Of a DNA stretch of 64,000 nt, positions 10,275 to 21,660 are shown one piece after another. The stretch is from Codonopsis lanceolata (lineage: Eukaryota > Streptophyta > Magnoliopsida > Asterales > Campanulaceae). Location: the NCBI GenBank assembly GCA_013146195.2, contig CM028377.1, forward strand, positions 100,896,435 to 100,960,434, written 5' to 3'. Position 1 is the first letter of the stretch. Every line of letters begins with the position of its first letter. A model generated the notes under the pieces. The model saw only the letters and a list, made by a program, of their open reading frames with translations. It ran no database searches and was not told the DNA's origin. The position numbers and the translations under genes were made by a program.

Positions 10275-11620
10275 AACAAAAAGTAATAAAATTATTGTTA
10301 TTGTAGTTTGGTTGCTTCTGCTGGTTCGTGCTCTTGATGCACATGTGAAAGTGGTTGAGATATAAGGGTTGAGATGAAAGTGACACACAAGTGGTACACA
10401 CTTTATGACACAGAAGATTTGAGCTCTTGTCAAGAAGGGTAAACTAGAAAATTATGAAGGTGCATTTAATATCTGTATTGGTTAACAATAAATATGTGAA
10501 CAGAAAAATAGCTAAATACAACTCCATAGATTTCATATTTTACCCCTTTTTGACGAAAGTTAACAAGGTTAGGAGGGTCAAAATGTTTAACAAAGTTAAA
10601 CTTTAATAAATGAAAATACAATATAAAGTATTATGTGAAAATAGATATTTCATGAAATATATTTAAAAAATATAGTATAAAAATAATGTTGAAGCGCATA
10701 ATGAGCCAATCTCAACTCCTTTTTAATTAAACTGAATTTGAGTCAAACCTTCAACCATACTATCTCGAAATTGTTCACGGTAAAAGTGTCATTTTCTAAA
10801 AAAGTTTTACTTTTAAGTTTCAAACAGAGATTCTATGCCCGGAACGGAGGGAGCAGTACTTCGTTTATCTATTTTTAGTCTTTTTGTTTAGACTTTATTT
10901 ATTTTCAGCTAGATCCATATTGGCTTTCACCTTCACGGATGGCTTTGCTTTCAATCTTTCTACCCTGCCTCTCAGGGCACAAACATTTTCATGGTAAAAA
11001 TATAATAGTAGAAATTTGCATCGAAGAAAGTTCCCTCCCTAACCTTCACCCCCACAATCTTTCCTTGTGAGAACCTACCAACGCTCTCATCGAGCTCTGG
11101 AGCAAGTCAAGTTGAAGTCATTGGAGGTCTCAGTTCTTACCTTACTGGTGCCCCTCATTCCAAGCTTGTTGTTCTTCTAGTATCTGACATTTTCAGTGCA
11201 TAATCGTCGCAATTGTAATTTCTTAGTTGGAGTCTTTGTCTGGAACGGAAGGAGTACAAATTATTTTTCATGTCAATCTCTCTCTCTCTCTCTTTCTCTC
11301 TCACGCAGAGAGTTTCATTGGCGTACTTTGTTGATAAAATAAGTAGGAAATCTAAGTGAAAATGGAACCGGAATGCTTAGAAGTTGGTGTATTTAAGAGT
11401 CTACACATATGCGCATGAAGAGATAGATACCTACTCATCTAGCATGATACATTTCTCCTTGCTATATGTTATCTTCTCTGTGTCCACATTTGAAAGTTAA
11501 ACTTTAATAATGATTAAAATTTTTTCCATATATACCCTCAATTTAAGGATTAAAATTGTTTTTCTAATTTTAAGGATTATGGTTATAAGTGTAAATTGGA
11601 ATCTCATAAAATTTATTAGC
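10275..11620. other. intergenic DNA with Stowaway-like end fragments and a TC run
   Basis: No gene is recognisable. The phrases ccggaacggagggag (about 10838-10853) and tggaacggaaggagta (about 11240-11256) look like right ends of Stowaway/mariner MITEs (reverse of ctccctccg), but no left ends were found, so these are fragments. A (TC)n tract lies at about 11277-11304. Confidence 0.45.
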
Positions 11621-11624
11621 GTGA

Positions 11625-11800
11625 TTTTTGAAGAGTAATTATGATAGGAATTCAGATTTTCAAAATTTTCATTCCAAATCTAGGTGGCAAGTGATTGGTT
11701 AGATACCACGTCATTTAACATGTGATGTCACCCTCTAACCCATCACAAGCTTGCCACCTAAATTGGGACGAGAAATATGGACAAAATAATCTCTATCCCT
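11625..11800. mobile_element. fold-back / MITE-like element
   Basis: Arms tccaaatctaggtggcaagt (from 11673) and acttgccaccta-like sequence (11741-11767) are inverted copies around a short centre with tgatgtca/accacgtca. Weaker pairing extends outward (agtaattatgatagg against gacaaaataatct). There is no coding sequence. The outer ends are uncertain. Confidence 0.55.
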
Positions 11801-12330
11801 TTCATTTTCCATTTTTGAAGCCCAATGTGGTTTTTTTCTCCAACTCTAACACAAATCATCCCTCCCAAATCCTAATGGCAAATCTTAAAAAAATCTAACT
11901 CAAATCAGCCAGTGAAGAGGAGATCATGAAGCGAGAAACAGAGCATGAAGAGGAGATCATTTCATACCTAAAACCTGGGGTTTGATTGTTGACGAAAGAG
12001 ATGTGAGTGGGCAAAGCTCTGGTCGTAGGAGAGAGATGAAGAGCAGATCTGGGGTGGAGATGAAAAAGAAAGCGGATATGGCAAGGCTTGGCGTAACTGG
12101 AGAAGTTGAGTGGAGGCCAGAAAAGAAGCTTGCTTCGTCGGCGATGAAAGGTTACTTGCTGGCTTCTTAGCATCAAAATCTAATATTGATAATTGCTTGC
12201 CTTCCATTCTGACGCAACGAAACAATCAAGGAATTCTTTCCACGAGAAATTCCTTCCAAAACAAGCCTATGACGGCTAGGTATCTTAATCACAAAATTCA
12301 AGAAGAATAAGAAGATTCAATAATTTCAAA
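11800..12330. other. unassigned, mildly gene-like sequence
   Basis: Overlapping frames on both strands, for example a minus-strand frame 11968-12225 that starts MFRCVRMEGKQLSILDF. Composition is richer in G and C than the flanks. I recognise no domain. It could be a gene fragment carried by a transposon, since the fold-back element lies beside it. Confidence 0.25.
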
Positions 12331-13510
12331 AGATACATAAAAACTGCTGCAAGAGGGTGTTTATACCCTGGAACAATACAAACCCTTCTAGGGTTGCTAA
12401 AACGCAAAATTACAAAAATACCCAAAAAGATCAAAAACTTCGAAGGCTCAATTGACGGTTTAAACAGTGTTTTTTTGGGATTCAAAACAGATTTTTGTGG
12501 GCTAAAGCTAGTGAATCATGTAGATCTCGTTGAGAGCTTCCATTTGATATGTGGCAAGCCCCGTAATTCATCCGGGCGCAAAAGTTATGGCCTTTTAAGT
12601 AAAACCGACGAAAGAAGTGATTTCTACTGGAGCCCCTGTTTCATAAATGACACTTAGCCCCCTTAAACTTTGAACTCTTCCCAAAACTCTTTATCAAGTA
12701 TGTTTCTACTATCTATTCTGCATCACATTCTCACTTTTAATCCAAGGAAATAACAAAAAATCTCCCTCGTTAGCTCTTTTTTATTCCTACACCTATAAAC
12801 AATAATTAAACGTGAAAGTTGTCATTTTCAATAGGGGACTGTTTATTAGGGATGAATTTAAGAGCGAGGAAGATTTAGAGTCATCCCTTCTATCTTTAAT
12901 CATTGATGTCCCCGATGCACAATTTTGTTATTCACGATGTGCGATTTTGTGCATTGAATATTTTAACGGAAGCTCTGTGCTCGCGCATTTATGTTTCTTA
13001 AGTGTATTCTCGTCCTTTTACCTCCAAAAGTGTCATTTATCGATTTTTTTTACCAAAATATTGTAGTTTTCATAAAATATTCCCAAACTATAGTATTTCT
13101 TAATCTAATTACCCAACTGTGGTACTTTTACTGTTTACCATCTTCAACCTCCCTATTCACAAACTTATTTCGCGAGCCGACTTTGCGAGGTCGTAGAACT
13201 CTCAATTTAAATCCAAATGAGCCATAGAATATGTCGTTGCAAAGCCCTCGCGGAGTAGAACAAATATTGATCATAAAAACGCATTTTCACAGATCATAAA
13301 CAGGCTGAAAACGCATGCAAAGTTTCAGAAAAAAATATATTTTCAACAAAACTTGGGTTTGCAATATCTCGAGATTTACACAACGAAATTCAACGAAATT
13401 TTAATATGTTGTTCGCCCTCGTCATAGGGTATTCTCTAGATTCAGAATTTAATTTTAGGCTCGAGAGGGTCATCAGTTATCGTGCCCTATGTTCATTGTT
13501 GCCATGGCAA
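12330..13510. other. unassigned, possibly old LTR fragment then AT-rich DNA
   Basis: The segment 12330-12680 (gtttataccctggaacaat; cttctagggttgc; ggcaagccccgtaattcatc) has the texture of a plant LTR, but neither ends nor a partner LTR were found. From 12680 to 13510 only short random frames occur. Confidence 0.25.
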
Positions 13511-13524
13511 TCTAGAGACATAGT

Positions 13525-13860
13525 CAATGGAAATGTTGATAGAAGCAGATCTTGAAACAATACACCATCAAACACATGTTTAAGGAATCCTTGTGCTCTA
13601 AATGCATTTTAACAAATTCAGTTTCCTTATTATAAAATCTATCAGACCATCTAAAGATGCTCACCCCCGGCAGTTCAAACTTCAAAGTAAAACGAATTTC
13701 TGAACTATGTTTGGGAATCCATAGAACCATCGGTGAATCATTTTAGTCAATTGCTCATGGCAATTGAATATTATCTTCAACCTCTTCCAAATCAATATAT
13801 ACTCAACTTTAATGTGATTCACTAATGCATAGCAGATCGGACTTAACCGGCTTTACAACT
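13525..13860 (-). pseudogene. 3' end of an F-box/LRR (FBD-type) gene, degraded
   Basis: On the minus strand, NHIKVEYI (about 13820-13840) and, after a frameshift, IPKHSSEIRFTLKFEL (about 13665-13725) line up with the C-terminus of the intact F-box gene at 15138-16739, which has NHVKVKYL and VPKKYSVIHFTLNW with similar spacing. Stops and at least one frameshift lie between the two blocks. No F-box or LRR part is recognisable upstream, so only the tail of a tandem paralogue remains, 1.3 kb downstream of the intact gene and in the same orientation. Confidence 0.7.
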
Positions 13861-13869
13861 AAAGTTTGA

Positions 13870-15130
13870 GGATGACAAACTCGATCCACAACAATCCGTG
13901 AAGGATTGTTCTTATGCAAACAAACTTAATGTTATGGAGTTATATTAATATTAATACCAAAAGTAAACAACTAGTTTTGCAAATTGCTTTAAAATTTTAA
14001 AAACACTCAATCCCCAAGAAGGTAATCTGCCTAGATAAAAAGTCAAGAAGTAAACATTGACCATGAGTTTCAAGATGCAAAACTGCACAAGTATCTCCTA
14101 AAGGACTCTTCAAGTTAGTCTAGCTCACTCATCTTCATTTAGAGGATCCTGCAGAAAGGATGTAATGTTCGTAATCGTAAGTAACGCTGGGGCATAAATA
14201 ATAGGGTAACGTAAAAAAGACATTTGAACACGAAAGCATCAACAAGGAACGAAACAAAACAAAACCGCTAACTTAGTCTCGCAAGGCGTTTAAAGCCTTC
14301 ATCAGCAAAGTAGTGTTTGGGGCACCTTAAAGCTGGTAATACGAGAGTCATATACCTTCCTGCCAGTGTCTTAAGAAATAACTTGCAAACAAGAACATGC
14401 GTATAGTTATCAAACATATGAAACAAATGTGAAAGCCTGGTCGAGGAATTGAACAAACATAATTAGGGCAAGCAGTTTAACTGGTGAAAACCATCATCGA
14501 AATGGTAAATGTGAAGCTATATTGATTAGAAAGTTAGTGCAGTACAAGACACAATTTAAAAACTGTAACTATATATAAATTACTTAACTAGAGAATTATA
14601 GATTGTTTTCTTTTTCTTATCCATATCTTCTTTCAAAGGAACTCAATGAACTTGGAAGGGGACTAACTGGAATCCCGGGAAGGCCATGATTATTGTCTTG
14701 GGATGTCAATTTCTTCATACAATCACTTCACAGAAGCCTCGTATACGTTGATGATGGTTCACTCGAACCCCCTCCCCTCCCATCGCCCAACCCCCCGACT
14801 AGCTACTTCCAAAGCATGGACGTAGTATAATATGATCAACTTCAATTACTTTCAGCACGACCGTGTTCATTTCAATATATTGTACTCCATGTTTCAGTTT
14901 TCGAAGAGTTAAAAGTCGACTTAAACCAATTGCTAGTTAGAAGTACACAAGTTATTTGCTATATAGTTTGTTGTATTAGTATCCTGCTAGAGGCAGAGGC
15001 ATTGGATAAGGAAAAGTAAATAAAGCAAATTCTGAAATAAACAACATCAAAAGAATCTGTAACGAATGATAATGCTCTAATGCTTTATAACTAATTCAAA
15101 AATATAACAACTTTAAAAATCCCAGCGTCT
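13870..15130. other. intergenic DNA downstream of the F-box gene
   Basis: No recognisable gene or transposon. Part of it (near 15060-15137) should be the F-box 3' UTR; I could not place a polyadenylation signal with confidence in this AT-rich DNA. Confidence 0.4.
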
Positions 15131-15137
15131 GCAAAAC

Positions 15138-16739
15138 TCACCAGTTCAAAGTAAAATGAATGACTGAATATTTTTTGGGAACCATTGATCCATCTACCAA
15201 GCTTTTCCAGTCAAATGGCTGCCGCATTAGCTTTTTCCTACCAACAACCCTTTCCAAATACTTAACTTTCACGTGGTTTAGATAATGCCGCCAACACATG
15301 ACCTGATCGGAACTACAGCAGTTTGGACTCCTTCTGTCAAGTAGCTGCTTGCAGAGGAACCTTATGAATTCATACCCCATCTCGGAGTGACAACAAACCT
15401 CCAGTGCCTCAGGATGGCAACTCCACAACAACCCATGAACAAGTGTTGAATAGGTCAATGGTGGGGAAATAATTGTTCCTATCCTCAATCTACGAATTTT
15501 AGTTTGAGGAAGAAGTGAAATCACCGTTAGATCTTCAATATTGAAGCAAATATTTTTAGAGCAGACGTAGAGATGAAATCCATAACAATTGACTTTCGTT
15601 AGCAAGTCTTTAATCTTAACAAAGAATGAGTTGTCAAGATTGTATCTGGGTCCGATTACTATGTTAGACTTCAACTTTTCTGAGAGGCTTTTGAAAGAGA
15701 ATGAGGCTATTTGGTTACTTGCAGCAAAATATCGCAAGAAAAGTAAATTTGGAGCATCAATCTTGGCCTCTACTAGTGCGCGCCATTGATAGATGGTCAA
15801 GCGCTTTAGTGTCTGACTCGAGAGATGGACCCACTCCAATGAATGGCATTGTTGCAGATGCAAATCTTCAAGAAGAGGACATTGTGATATAAGGTTATGC
15901 AAAGACACGACTGTAAAGGTCGAATCAATCAGGTACAAAACTTTTAAAGCTTGAGAGGCAAAGATGGTAATTGTAAAACAATGTGATTCCCGCAAATAAA
16001 GTTCTTCAAGATGTGGTGTTTCAGTTATAAGTAGGATCTGGTCGCGAGTGGTGGTAACATTGAGTACCATGAGCTTACGGAGGTTACAAACCTGAATATT
16101 TTTCAGTCCCAAAATTTTAAGTGAAAGTTGCTCAATCAAAGGGCAGCTGGAGCATAATATTTGAAATATTCGTTCATCTAAGTAGACCGAACGTAGACAT
16201 AGTGTCTTTAGATTGCAGCATTTGATAATCGAACTACTAAAAGAAAATGGAATTTCCAAAGTGAAGAATGTTTTATAACTTGCTACCGTCAAAGATGTTA
16301 ACTGGTTTGTGGCAAAGATTATTTGAGGCAAACTGTATGATGCAGGCTTTGAGGCCCTTAAGATCATCCTTGAGAGAGTAAATTGGAGATCAAGGTGTTT
16401 GACACCCATATTGACAACCATTCCAAGCCATTTGTCTAGAAGAGAAGCCAATTCCCGATCGAAAGAAGTGAAACTGAGGTGGAACTTGTTGATGGGTAGA
16501 TTGTGGTTGCTGTACCTGAGTAAATTGTCATCGACAAACTTGGCAAACTTTTCTTGACCTTCTGAATATGATTTTCTACCAGCCAGCTTTCTGCCAATAA
16601 CATATTGATGGAAAATCAAGTAAGGGTAAGTAGACCATGCGCGTAACCATGTTTTGGACAAGATGCTACTTTGGGCGGCTGCGTCCAGGGAGAGGAAGTT
16701 TAGTATGTGCTGGATCAGCTCTTCCGGCAATCTGTCCAT
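15138..16739 (-). CDS. F-box/LRR-repeat protein (FBD-like), intact
   Basis: A 533-residue single-exon reading frame. Residues 2-40 are a plant F-box (DRLPEELIQHILNFLSLD, then SILSKTWLRAW), which in this family binds SKP1/ASK to form an SCF ubiquitin ligase. Residues about 110-360 are irregular leucine-rich repeats (KHLDLQF, LKTLCLRSVYL, LEELYLRESH, LEDLHLQQC), expected to hold the substrate. The C-terminus (about 430-533; LEVCCHSE, LNHVKVKYLE, YSVIHFTLNW) resembles the FBD-associated end of Arabidopsis F-box/LRR proteins. The start is the first ATG and places the F-box at the extreme N-terminus as usual. The stop TGA overlaps ggtgagt, a good splice donor, so a longer spliced form is possible. 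The substrate is unknown. It is the only clearly intact host gene here. Confidence 0.93.
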   Translation of the reverse strand: MDRLPEELIQHILNFLSLDAAAQSSILSKTWLRAWSTYPYLIFHQYVIGRKLAGRKSYSEGQEKFAKFVDDNLLRYSNHNLPINKFHLSFTSFDRELASLLDKWLGMVVNMGVKHLDLQFTLSRMILRASKPASYSLPQIIFATNQLTSLTVASYKTFFTLEIPFSFSSSIIKCCNLKTLCLRSVYLDERIFQILCSSCPLIEQLSLKILGLKNIQVCNLRKLMVLNVTTTRDQILLITETPHLEELYLRESHCFTITIFASQALKVLYLIDSTFTVVSLHNLISQCPLLEDLHLQQCHSLEWVHLSSQTLKRLTIYQWRALVEAKIDAPNLLFLRYFAASNQIASFSFKSLSEKLKSNIVIGPRYNLDNSFFVKIKDLLTKVNCYGFHLYVCSKNICFNIEDLTVISLLPQTKIRRLRIGTIISPPLTYSTLVHGLLWSCHPEALEVCCHSEMGYEFIRFLCKQLLDRRSPNCCSSDQVMCWRHYLNHVKVKYLERVVGRKKLMRQPFDWKSLVDGSMVPKKYSVIHFTLNW

Positions 16740-16815
16740 CCTAATTCCTATACTATGCTCTGCTCTCTCTCTGTCTCTCTCTTGTATGTGTAAAACCCTA
16801 AGTTTGCCAGCCGCT
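16740..16815 (-). promoter_or_regulatory. 5' leader of the F-box gene with GA-rich tract and telo-box
   Basis: Read in the gene direction, the 75 bases before the ATG hold a GA-rich tract (16759-16785, agagagacagagagagagc) and, further up, the telo-box AAACCCTAA in reverse (16793-16801). Both are common near transcription starts of plant genes. The start site itself cannot be placed by eye. Confidence 0.55.
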
Positions 16816-18217
16816 GGCCATGTATTTTAAATATGATTTATTTTTTAATGATATAAAATAGGGATTCAGTAGGCCTAAGGGTGTGAACCACCGTAAGCCC
16901 ACAATGCTTGTTATAGGCCCATAGGCAGCTGGCATTAATTTTTAACTAATTTTTGCACTCGTATATTAAACTCATGACATATATATTTTTGAATTAAACT
17001 ATATATAAATAAAATAAATAAAAAAAACAAAATTAGAAGATGAACACATATCTTGATATGAAAATCGATCAACACGTATTATGAAATGAAAATCAAATTA
17101 TTTTGAATTTTTATAAATCAAAAGTGCTTCAATCCTTTTGTGATTTTGCAAGTTTGTTTTAATGTTTGCATTGTCTTGTTGCACCTTGTATATCAATGTT
17201 CTGGATATAATGAAATATGGTTAAAATGATATCATGTACTTTGGTACTTGTGTATCATTGTGTGTTGTATATGAATCATTTGACATATACATCTACTAAA
17301 TAACCGGTAAAAGATGTTATTAATTATTACGATGCATGATTATACATCAATATTTCAACCTTTGAAATCATAATAGGATAATTATCTCTTATTTCGCATG
17401 TTCAATTTATTAATAAACATGATTTTATATTATAGTATTATGTAGTTATTTCAAGAATTATTTATCATTTATGTGTCTCTATATAGTATATACACACACG
17501 AATATGTAGTAAGTAGTTTACAAAAATATGAACTAAATTTGCACCATTTGTTTTGGATGTACTTGAACAACAAAAAAAATAGAAATTTGATAAACAAATA
17601 TGATTAATTAAACTTACCACTATAAACTATTTTTTTTACCGAAAACGGTACTAAAATTTGCACCATTTGTGTTTTAAGTACTTCAACCAAAAAAATGGAA
17701 ATTGATAAACAAATATGGTGAATTAATTTTACCACCATAAAATATTTATAAATTTGTTTTGTGAAAGTTTTTGTCACCAATTTAGATCACACCAATTGTA
17801 GGCATAAATTGTAATTTGTAACTTTGCTTGTTGTGATATATGTATATGTCATGACTATCAAACACTGAAACATTTGATATATAGTATAAGCAAATAATTT
17901 GTCTATTTATCACTTTGCAAATACACCAATAGAAGTTATATTTTTAGATTAGATAATCAATAAAAGAGAAAATCAGAATATATAGGAGTATAAGTTTTAT
18001 ACTTACCTCAAGATCAACAATGATCAAGGTCATAGTATTTTCGGTAAAAAGTAATGTAAAAATATCAAAATGATTAAATTAGATTTATCTTTCAAAATTT
18101 TAGAGACTACTTTTGAAAGTTCACTAATAAGTAATACGTATATATAGGGGTGGAAATATGAAGGGACAGAATGCAAAAAGTGTTGAGAATCTGAAAAGAA
18201 TACAAAGAGTTTTAGGA

Positions 18218-18221
<4 letters not shown>
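16815..18221. other. AT-rich intergenic DNA with a diverged direct repeat
   Basis: No gene. Two copies of about 110 bp lie head to tail at 17528-17640 and 17650-17757 (both contain aatttgcaccatttg, gataaacaaatatg and ttaccac). The rest is AT-rich with no transposon end recognised. Confidence 0.55.

Positions 18222-18281
<60 letters not shown>
18222..18281. repeat. (TA)n microsatellite
   Basis: About 60 bp of uninterrupted AT dinucleotides. Others in the window lie at 6961-6986, 24642-24719, 25931-25993, 39513-39572, 61692-61780 and 63875-63920. Confidence 0.95.
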
Positions 18282-18283
<2 letters not shown>

Positions 18284-18489
18284 ACATTAATTGTTATTAA
18301 ATGTTGTTGATTATAATAATTTTATGAATATCCATTTTAAAAAAGTTAGTTTAGGCAGGAAACTATCATAAATAAGAGAGATATACACTTCTGCCATTAT
18401 ATATATGTATATATACATATGCATATATACTACGGGCATTAGTGGACGGGCCTAGATGGGCATTTGGCGGACATGGGCTTTAGCCCATC

Positions 18490-19460
18490 AATTCATATTT
18501 TTTTTTGTAAAATTCTGATCAGTTCCTTTTCCAAAGTTTTTAACCCCAAAAGTTTTCAACCGTAAAAGACCATTTTTCGAGATATTGTTCCGAAAATACC
18601 ACCGTCTTTTTCAATAGCTCCGACAAACACATTTGATTCGAAAATCACCATTATCGGGCAACGAATCTCCAACAACGCTCAACCCAGTTACCCAAGGAAT
18701 TGAGATCCAAGACAATCCAAGCAAATATGCAACCCAGCTACCATCATGATACTCAAAATCCAACCCGCTAGCTTTCAAATATGTAGTGTTTACTTTTTGG
18801 GGTGGTTGGATGAGAAATGAGATTAGTGTGCGATTGAATGCAGAGGCTGCGTTTTTAAGGGTTTTGGAATGAGAAAGTGAAAAATGAACCACAATACATA
18901 AATTTTTGAATCGCGATAAATAAATTTTTGGAAGGACAGATTTTGAGTTCCTCTATAAAGGAAAGGGTTAGAAAGATTACTGTTGTGACTATGCGAAGAA
19001 AAGAAAGCGGGGCAACGAGGAGAATGAAGGAGATGCGGAGAGATTGAGGGAAGAAGAAGAAGAAGAAAAAATTGTAAAATACAGAACGAAACGGAAACAA
19101 AAGAGAATGGGAAAGAAAGGAAAGAGAGAGGAAGAAAGTCAAAAAGAAAGGAAAGAAAGAGGGATGTGCGGTATGTTGACGTGTGTGGTGACATGTATAG
19201 TTGTCTTTGTGTGTGTGCTGGCAGCCTGGCACTGGCAGACTTGCAGTAGAAAGTCAAAAATGAATCGCGATACATAATTTTTTGAATTGCGGTTCATAAA
19301 TTTTTTGAACCGTGGTGCATAAATTTTTGAATTGCGATACATTTTCGTAGGGCGTCTCAGGCTCATTAAAGGTATCGTAGTCATTTTGCCCCAAAAAGTG
19401 TCATTTTTCGGTTGAAAAAAAAAAACACGATACCGAAGCGAATATAAACTTTTAAAAGTG
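18490..19460. other. possible transposon with a 22-24-bp repeat array
   Basis: The ends share a loose inverted similarity (aaccgtaaaagaccatttttcg near 18560 and the reverse of cactttttc...gttgaaaaa near 19400), so this may be an old MULE-like element. Inside, at 19258-19345, four units of gaatcgcgatacataattt type lie in tandem, and a fifth pair lies at 18890-18940. A GA-rich block fills 19010-19165. The 150- and 125-codon minus-strand frames over it are low-complexity F/S/L translation, not genes. Confidence 0.35.
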
Positions 19461-20201
19461 GACCGGCCAGCAATTATTCTTTTTTTTTTTACTTTTTAAA
19501 TAGTTTTACCATTCAAACTTTGTGCTTCAACCTATCGATTGATAAAGGAATAATTACAGGCCGGTACATTTTTTAAAACATATTTTCAAATAAATCTAAC
19601 AATTTTTTAAACATATCTTTTAGGTACATTTTTTAGATTAAAGTACGTTACTGCCCCTTCATTGTTCAACACACACGCACGGAAAAAACAAAAGCGACTG
19701 CACCCATCTCCTTCATTTCCCCTCAATCTCCTTCATTCCTGAATCTCCCCTGCTCAATTATAATGTCTCCTAATCCCATGGATAGATTATTGTAATTTTC
19801 CATTTGATCGAAGGGAGATCCAGCTAAGCTTTAGAAATTAAATAAAATGGGGCCTTCCGAGTCCGTTCAAGTCGCCAACGACGACTACGACGACGCCGAA
19901 CAAGAATAACGGAGAATAAATGGGAGGGGTGGAAGCGATTTGGGACAAATGAGTTGGGAGGCAGGAGATGAAGGGGCGGAGATGGTTGGATGGCGGCTGG
20001 GGCGGTTGCTTCCGATAGTATTCCAGAAATTGTTCAGAGGTCCCTTAATTCAATGGACAAGAAGTATTATATGCTTTCAGTACTTGGTCTTGTTCGGGAG
20101 AAAGAGAAGATGCCTCATTTATTGTGTAGAAATTAACTGGTAAGGCTATAAGATACAACATGGTAGACAGGACTTTGAAGAAGATACTTGATTTTCCCTG
20201 A

Positions 20202-20293
20202 ATGGCCAGTACAACCGCCGCCGACGACGATTTGCTTCTCACAAAATTCTTCGCCAAAGTCAGCGAGGTTGAGCGTGATAATGAAGTTGCTAG
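20202..20293 (+). pseudogene. captured first exon of a DNAJC8-like (SPF31-type) J-protein gene
   Basis: The ATG at 20202 reads MASTTAADDDLLLTKFFAKV then SEVERDNEVA and stops making sense at ctag|gtatttgt, a good splice donor at 20293/20294. The peptide resembles the N-terminus of plant DNAJC8/SPF31-type proteins, a J-domain protein linked to the spliceosome, in which this segment precedes the J domain. The J domain is not present within the MULE. The exon plus donor and the start of the intron (GT at 20294) fit capture of genomic DNA rather than cDNA. Family assignment comes from memory of the N-terminal motif and should be confirmed. Confidence 0.6.
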
Positions 20294-20534
20294 GTATTTG
20301 TGTGGGTTTGTGTTTGTGTGTTGATTCTTATGCTTTTAGCACCCATGGTGACTCCAATTCAAACCTAATATTTTGTAGTGGAATGAACTTTATAGAACAA
20401 TTAGGCTGCTGCTAACCTGTATATTGTCGAGTACTGATTTCTACTTGATGCAATGTTTAAGATTATGTGTTTGCTGTGTTGCCGGTGGTTGAATTTGGAT
20501 TTTGGGTTTTGAGTTTTGATTTTAAATTTTGAAG

Positions 20535-20672
20535 GTTCTGATGCCAGGCATCAGGTTGATTTTTGGCATCAGGTTGATTTCTGATGCCTGTCATCAGGTT
20601 GATTTTCGGCATCAGGTTGATTTTGGCATCAGGTTGATTTCTGATGCCTGGCATCAGGTTGATTTTTTGGCA
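20535..20672. repeat. minisatellite inside MULE 1 (ggcatcaggttgattt unit)
   Basis: About eight copies of ggcatcaggttgattt(t), some in the form ctgatgcctggcatcag, which is nearly palindromic and can form small hairpins. It ends 125 bp before the right end of MULE 1. MULE 2 has a related array in the same place. Confidence 0.85.
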
Positions 20673-20807
20673 TCAGAGTTTTCATTAATGACATTTTTGT
20701 CATTTGGCAAGCAATTTGTAGTTACATGAAATGTCCAAAAAATTGATGGTTCTAAATGAAAATATGTTTTCAAAATTGTACCCACTTGAAATTCCCCCAT
20801 TGATAAA

Positions 20808-21660
20808 TTCATTACCATAAAAGTTTCTTTCAAACCATTATATCGTGGGGCTATAAAATAATTGTCATTAAGCCCATCAAATCATTACATAATTATTCAA
20901 GATCAAAATAAATAAATATGATAATCAATATTTTATAAATTAAAAATACTAAGTTCTAAATTCAAATATAAGCACACAAATAATTTCTAGAGATCGTGTT
21001 TAAAATTACGAAGAAGAAATTTACTCTAGCATGAAAGCAAGCTTGCTAAGAATATATAATGAGATGGATTGATTGAGACTATTAGATTGATATAAGCTTG
21101 TTGTCATATTCAATGAAGTAATATAGTAGCTATGGTTCAGTGATAAATTTCTCTACTTATTCATATTCCAGGAGAGGAATCGATAGTATTTAATGCATTG
21201 ATACAATGGAAATGGAAACAAAGAGTGACATTGGGAGTTAAGAAATAGGAAGTCGTTACGGCCTTGGCCTGGTTCAACATCTATGTCCACATACTTGGTA
21301 GAACCTTAAAATTCCAATATTCATATGTAAGTAGGGTTTTAGAAATAAGTATATATAGACACAATTGCGTACCCCTACGATATAATGCCATATGATAATA
21401 ATAATATATATTTTAGAAAACTATTGGACTTATAAATATGACTTTCCGTTAGTGTTTCAGTTAACTGGACTTAACATGAGTTAAATGATAAACATAAAAC
21501 TCATAAATATGACTTTCCGATCGTACCCCTACGATATAATGTCCTATAATAATGATAATATATATTTTATAAAATTATTAGACTTATAAAAATGACTTTT
21601 CGTTAGTGTTTCAGTAAATTAGACTTAACGGCAGTTAAATGATAATATATGATAAGAATA
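20808..21660. other. AT-rich DNA with a 155-bp direct repeat
   Basis: Two copies lie at about 21369-21490 and 21524-21645. Both contain gtacccctacgatataatg, ataatatatattt and atgacttt(c)cgttagtgtttcag. The first 550 bp hold nothing recognisable. Confidence 0.6.

Larger units (their letters stand above)
19547..20798. mobile_element. Mutator-like element 1 (Pack-MULE)
   Basis: It has terminal inverted repeats of roughly 90 bp. The left end (ggaataattacaggccggta, then aaaacatattttcaaat) matches the reverse complement of the right end (ggtacaattttgaaaacat, aattttttgg). The flanks carry a perfect 9-bp target-site duplication attgataaa (19538-19546 and 20799-20807), the Mutator hallmark. No transposase is present. 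The inside is gene-like: an unassigned segment near 19845-20140 (PEIVQRSLNSMDKKYYML in one frame), a DNAJC8-like exon, then a minisatellite. MULE 2 at 25618-27287 has related ends and a related minisatellite but a different cargo. Confidence 0.9.

Noticed and set aside
10838..11256. Complete Stowaway MITE between two ggaacgga.ggag ends
   Set aside because: Both ends face the same way, so they are two separate right-end fragments rather than one element.
18823..19275. Two overlapping minus-strand frames of 150 and 125 codons
   Set aside because: Translation of a GA-rich block, giving only F/S/L-rich low complexity.
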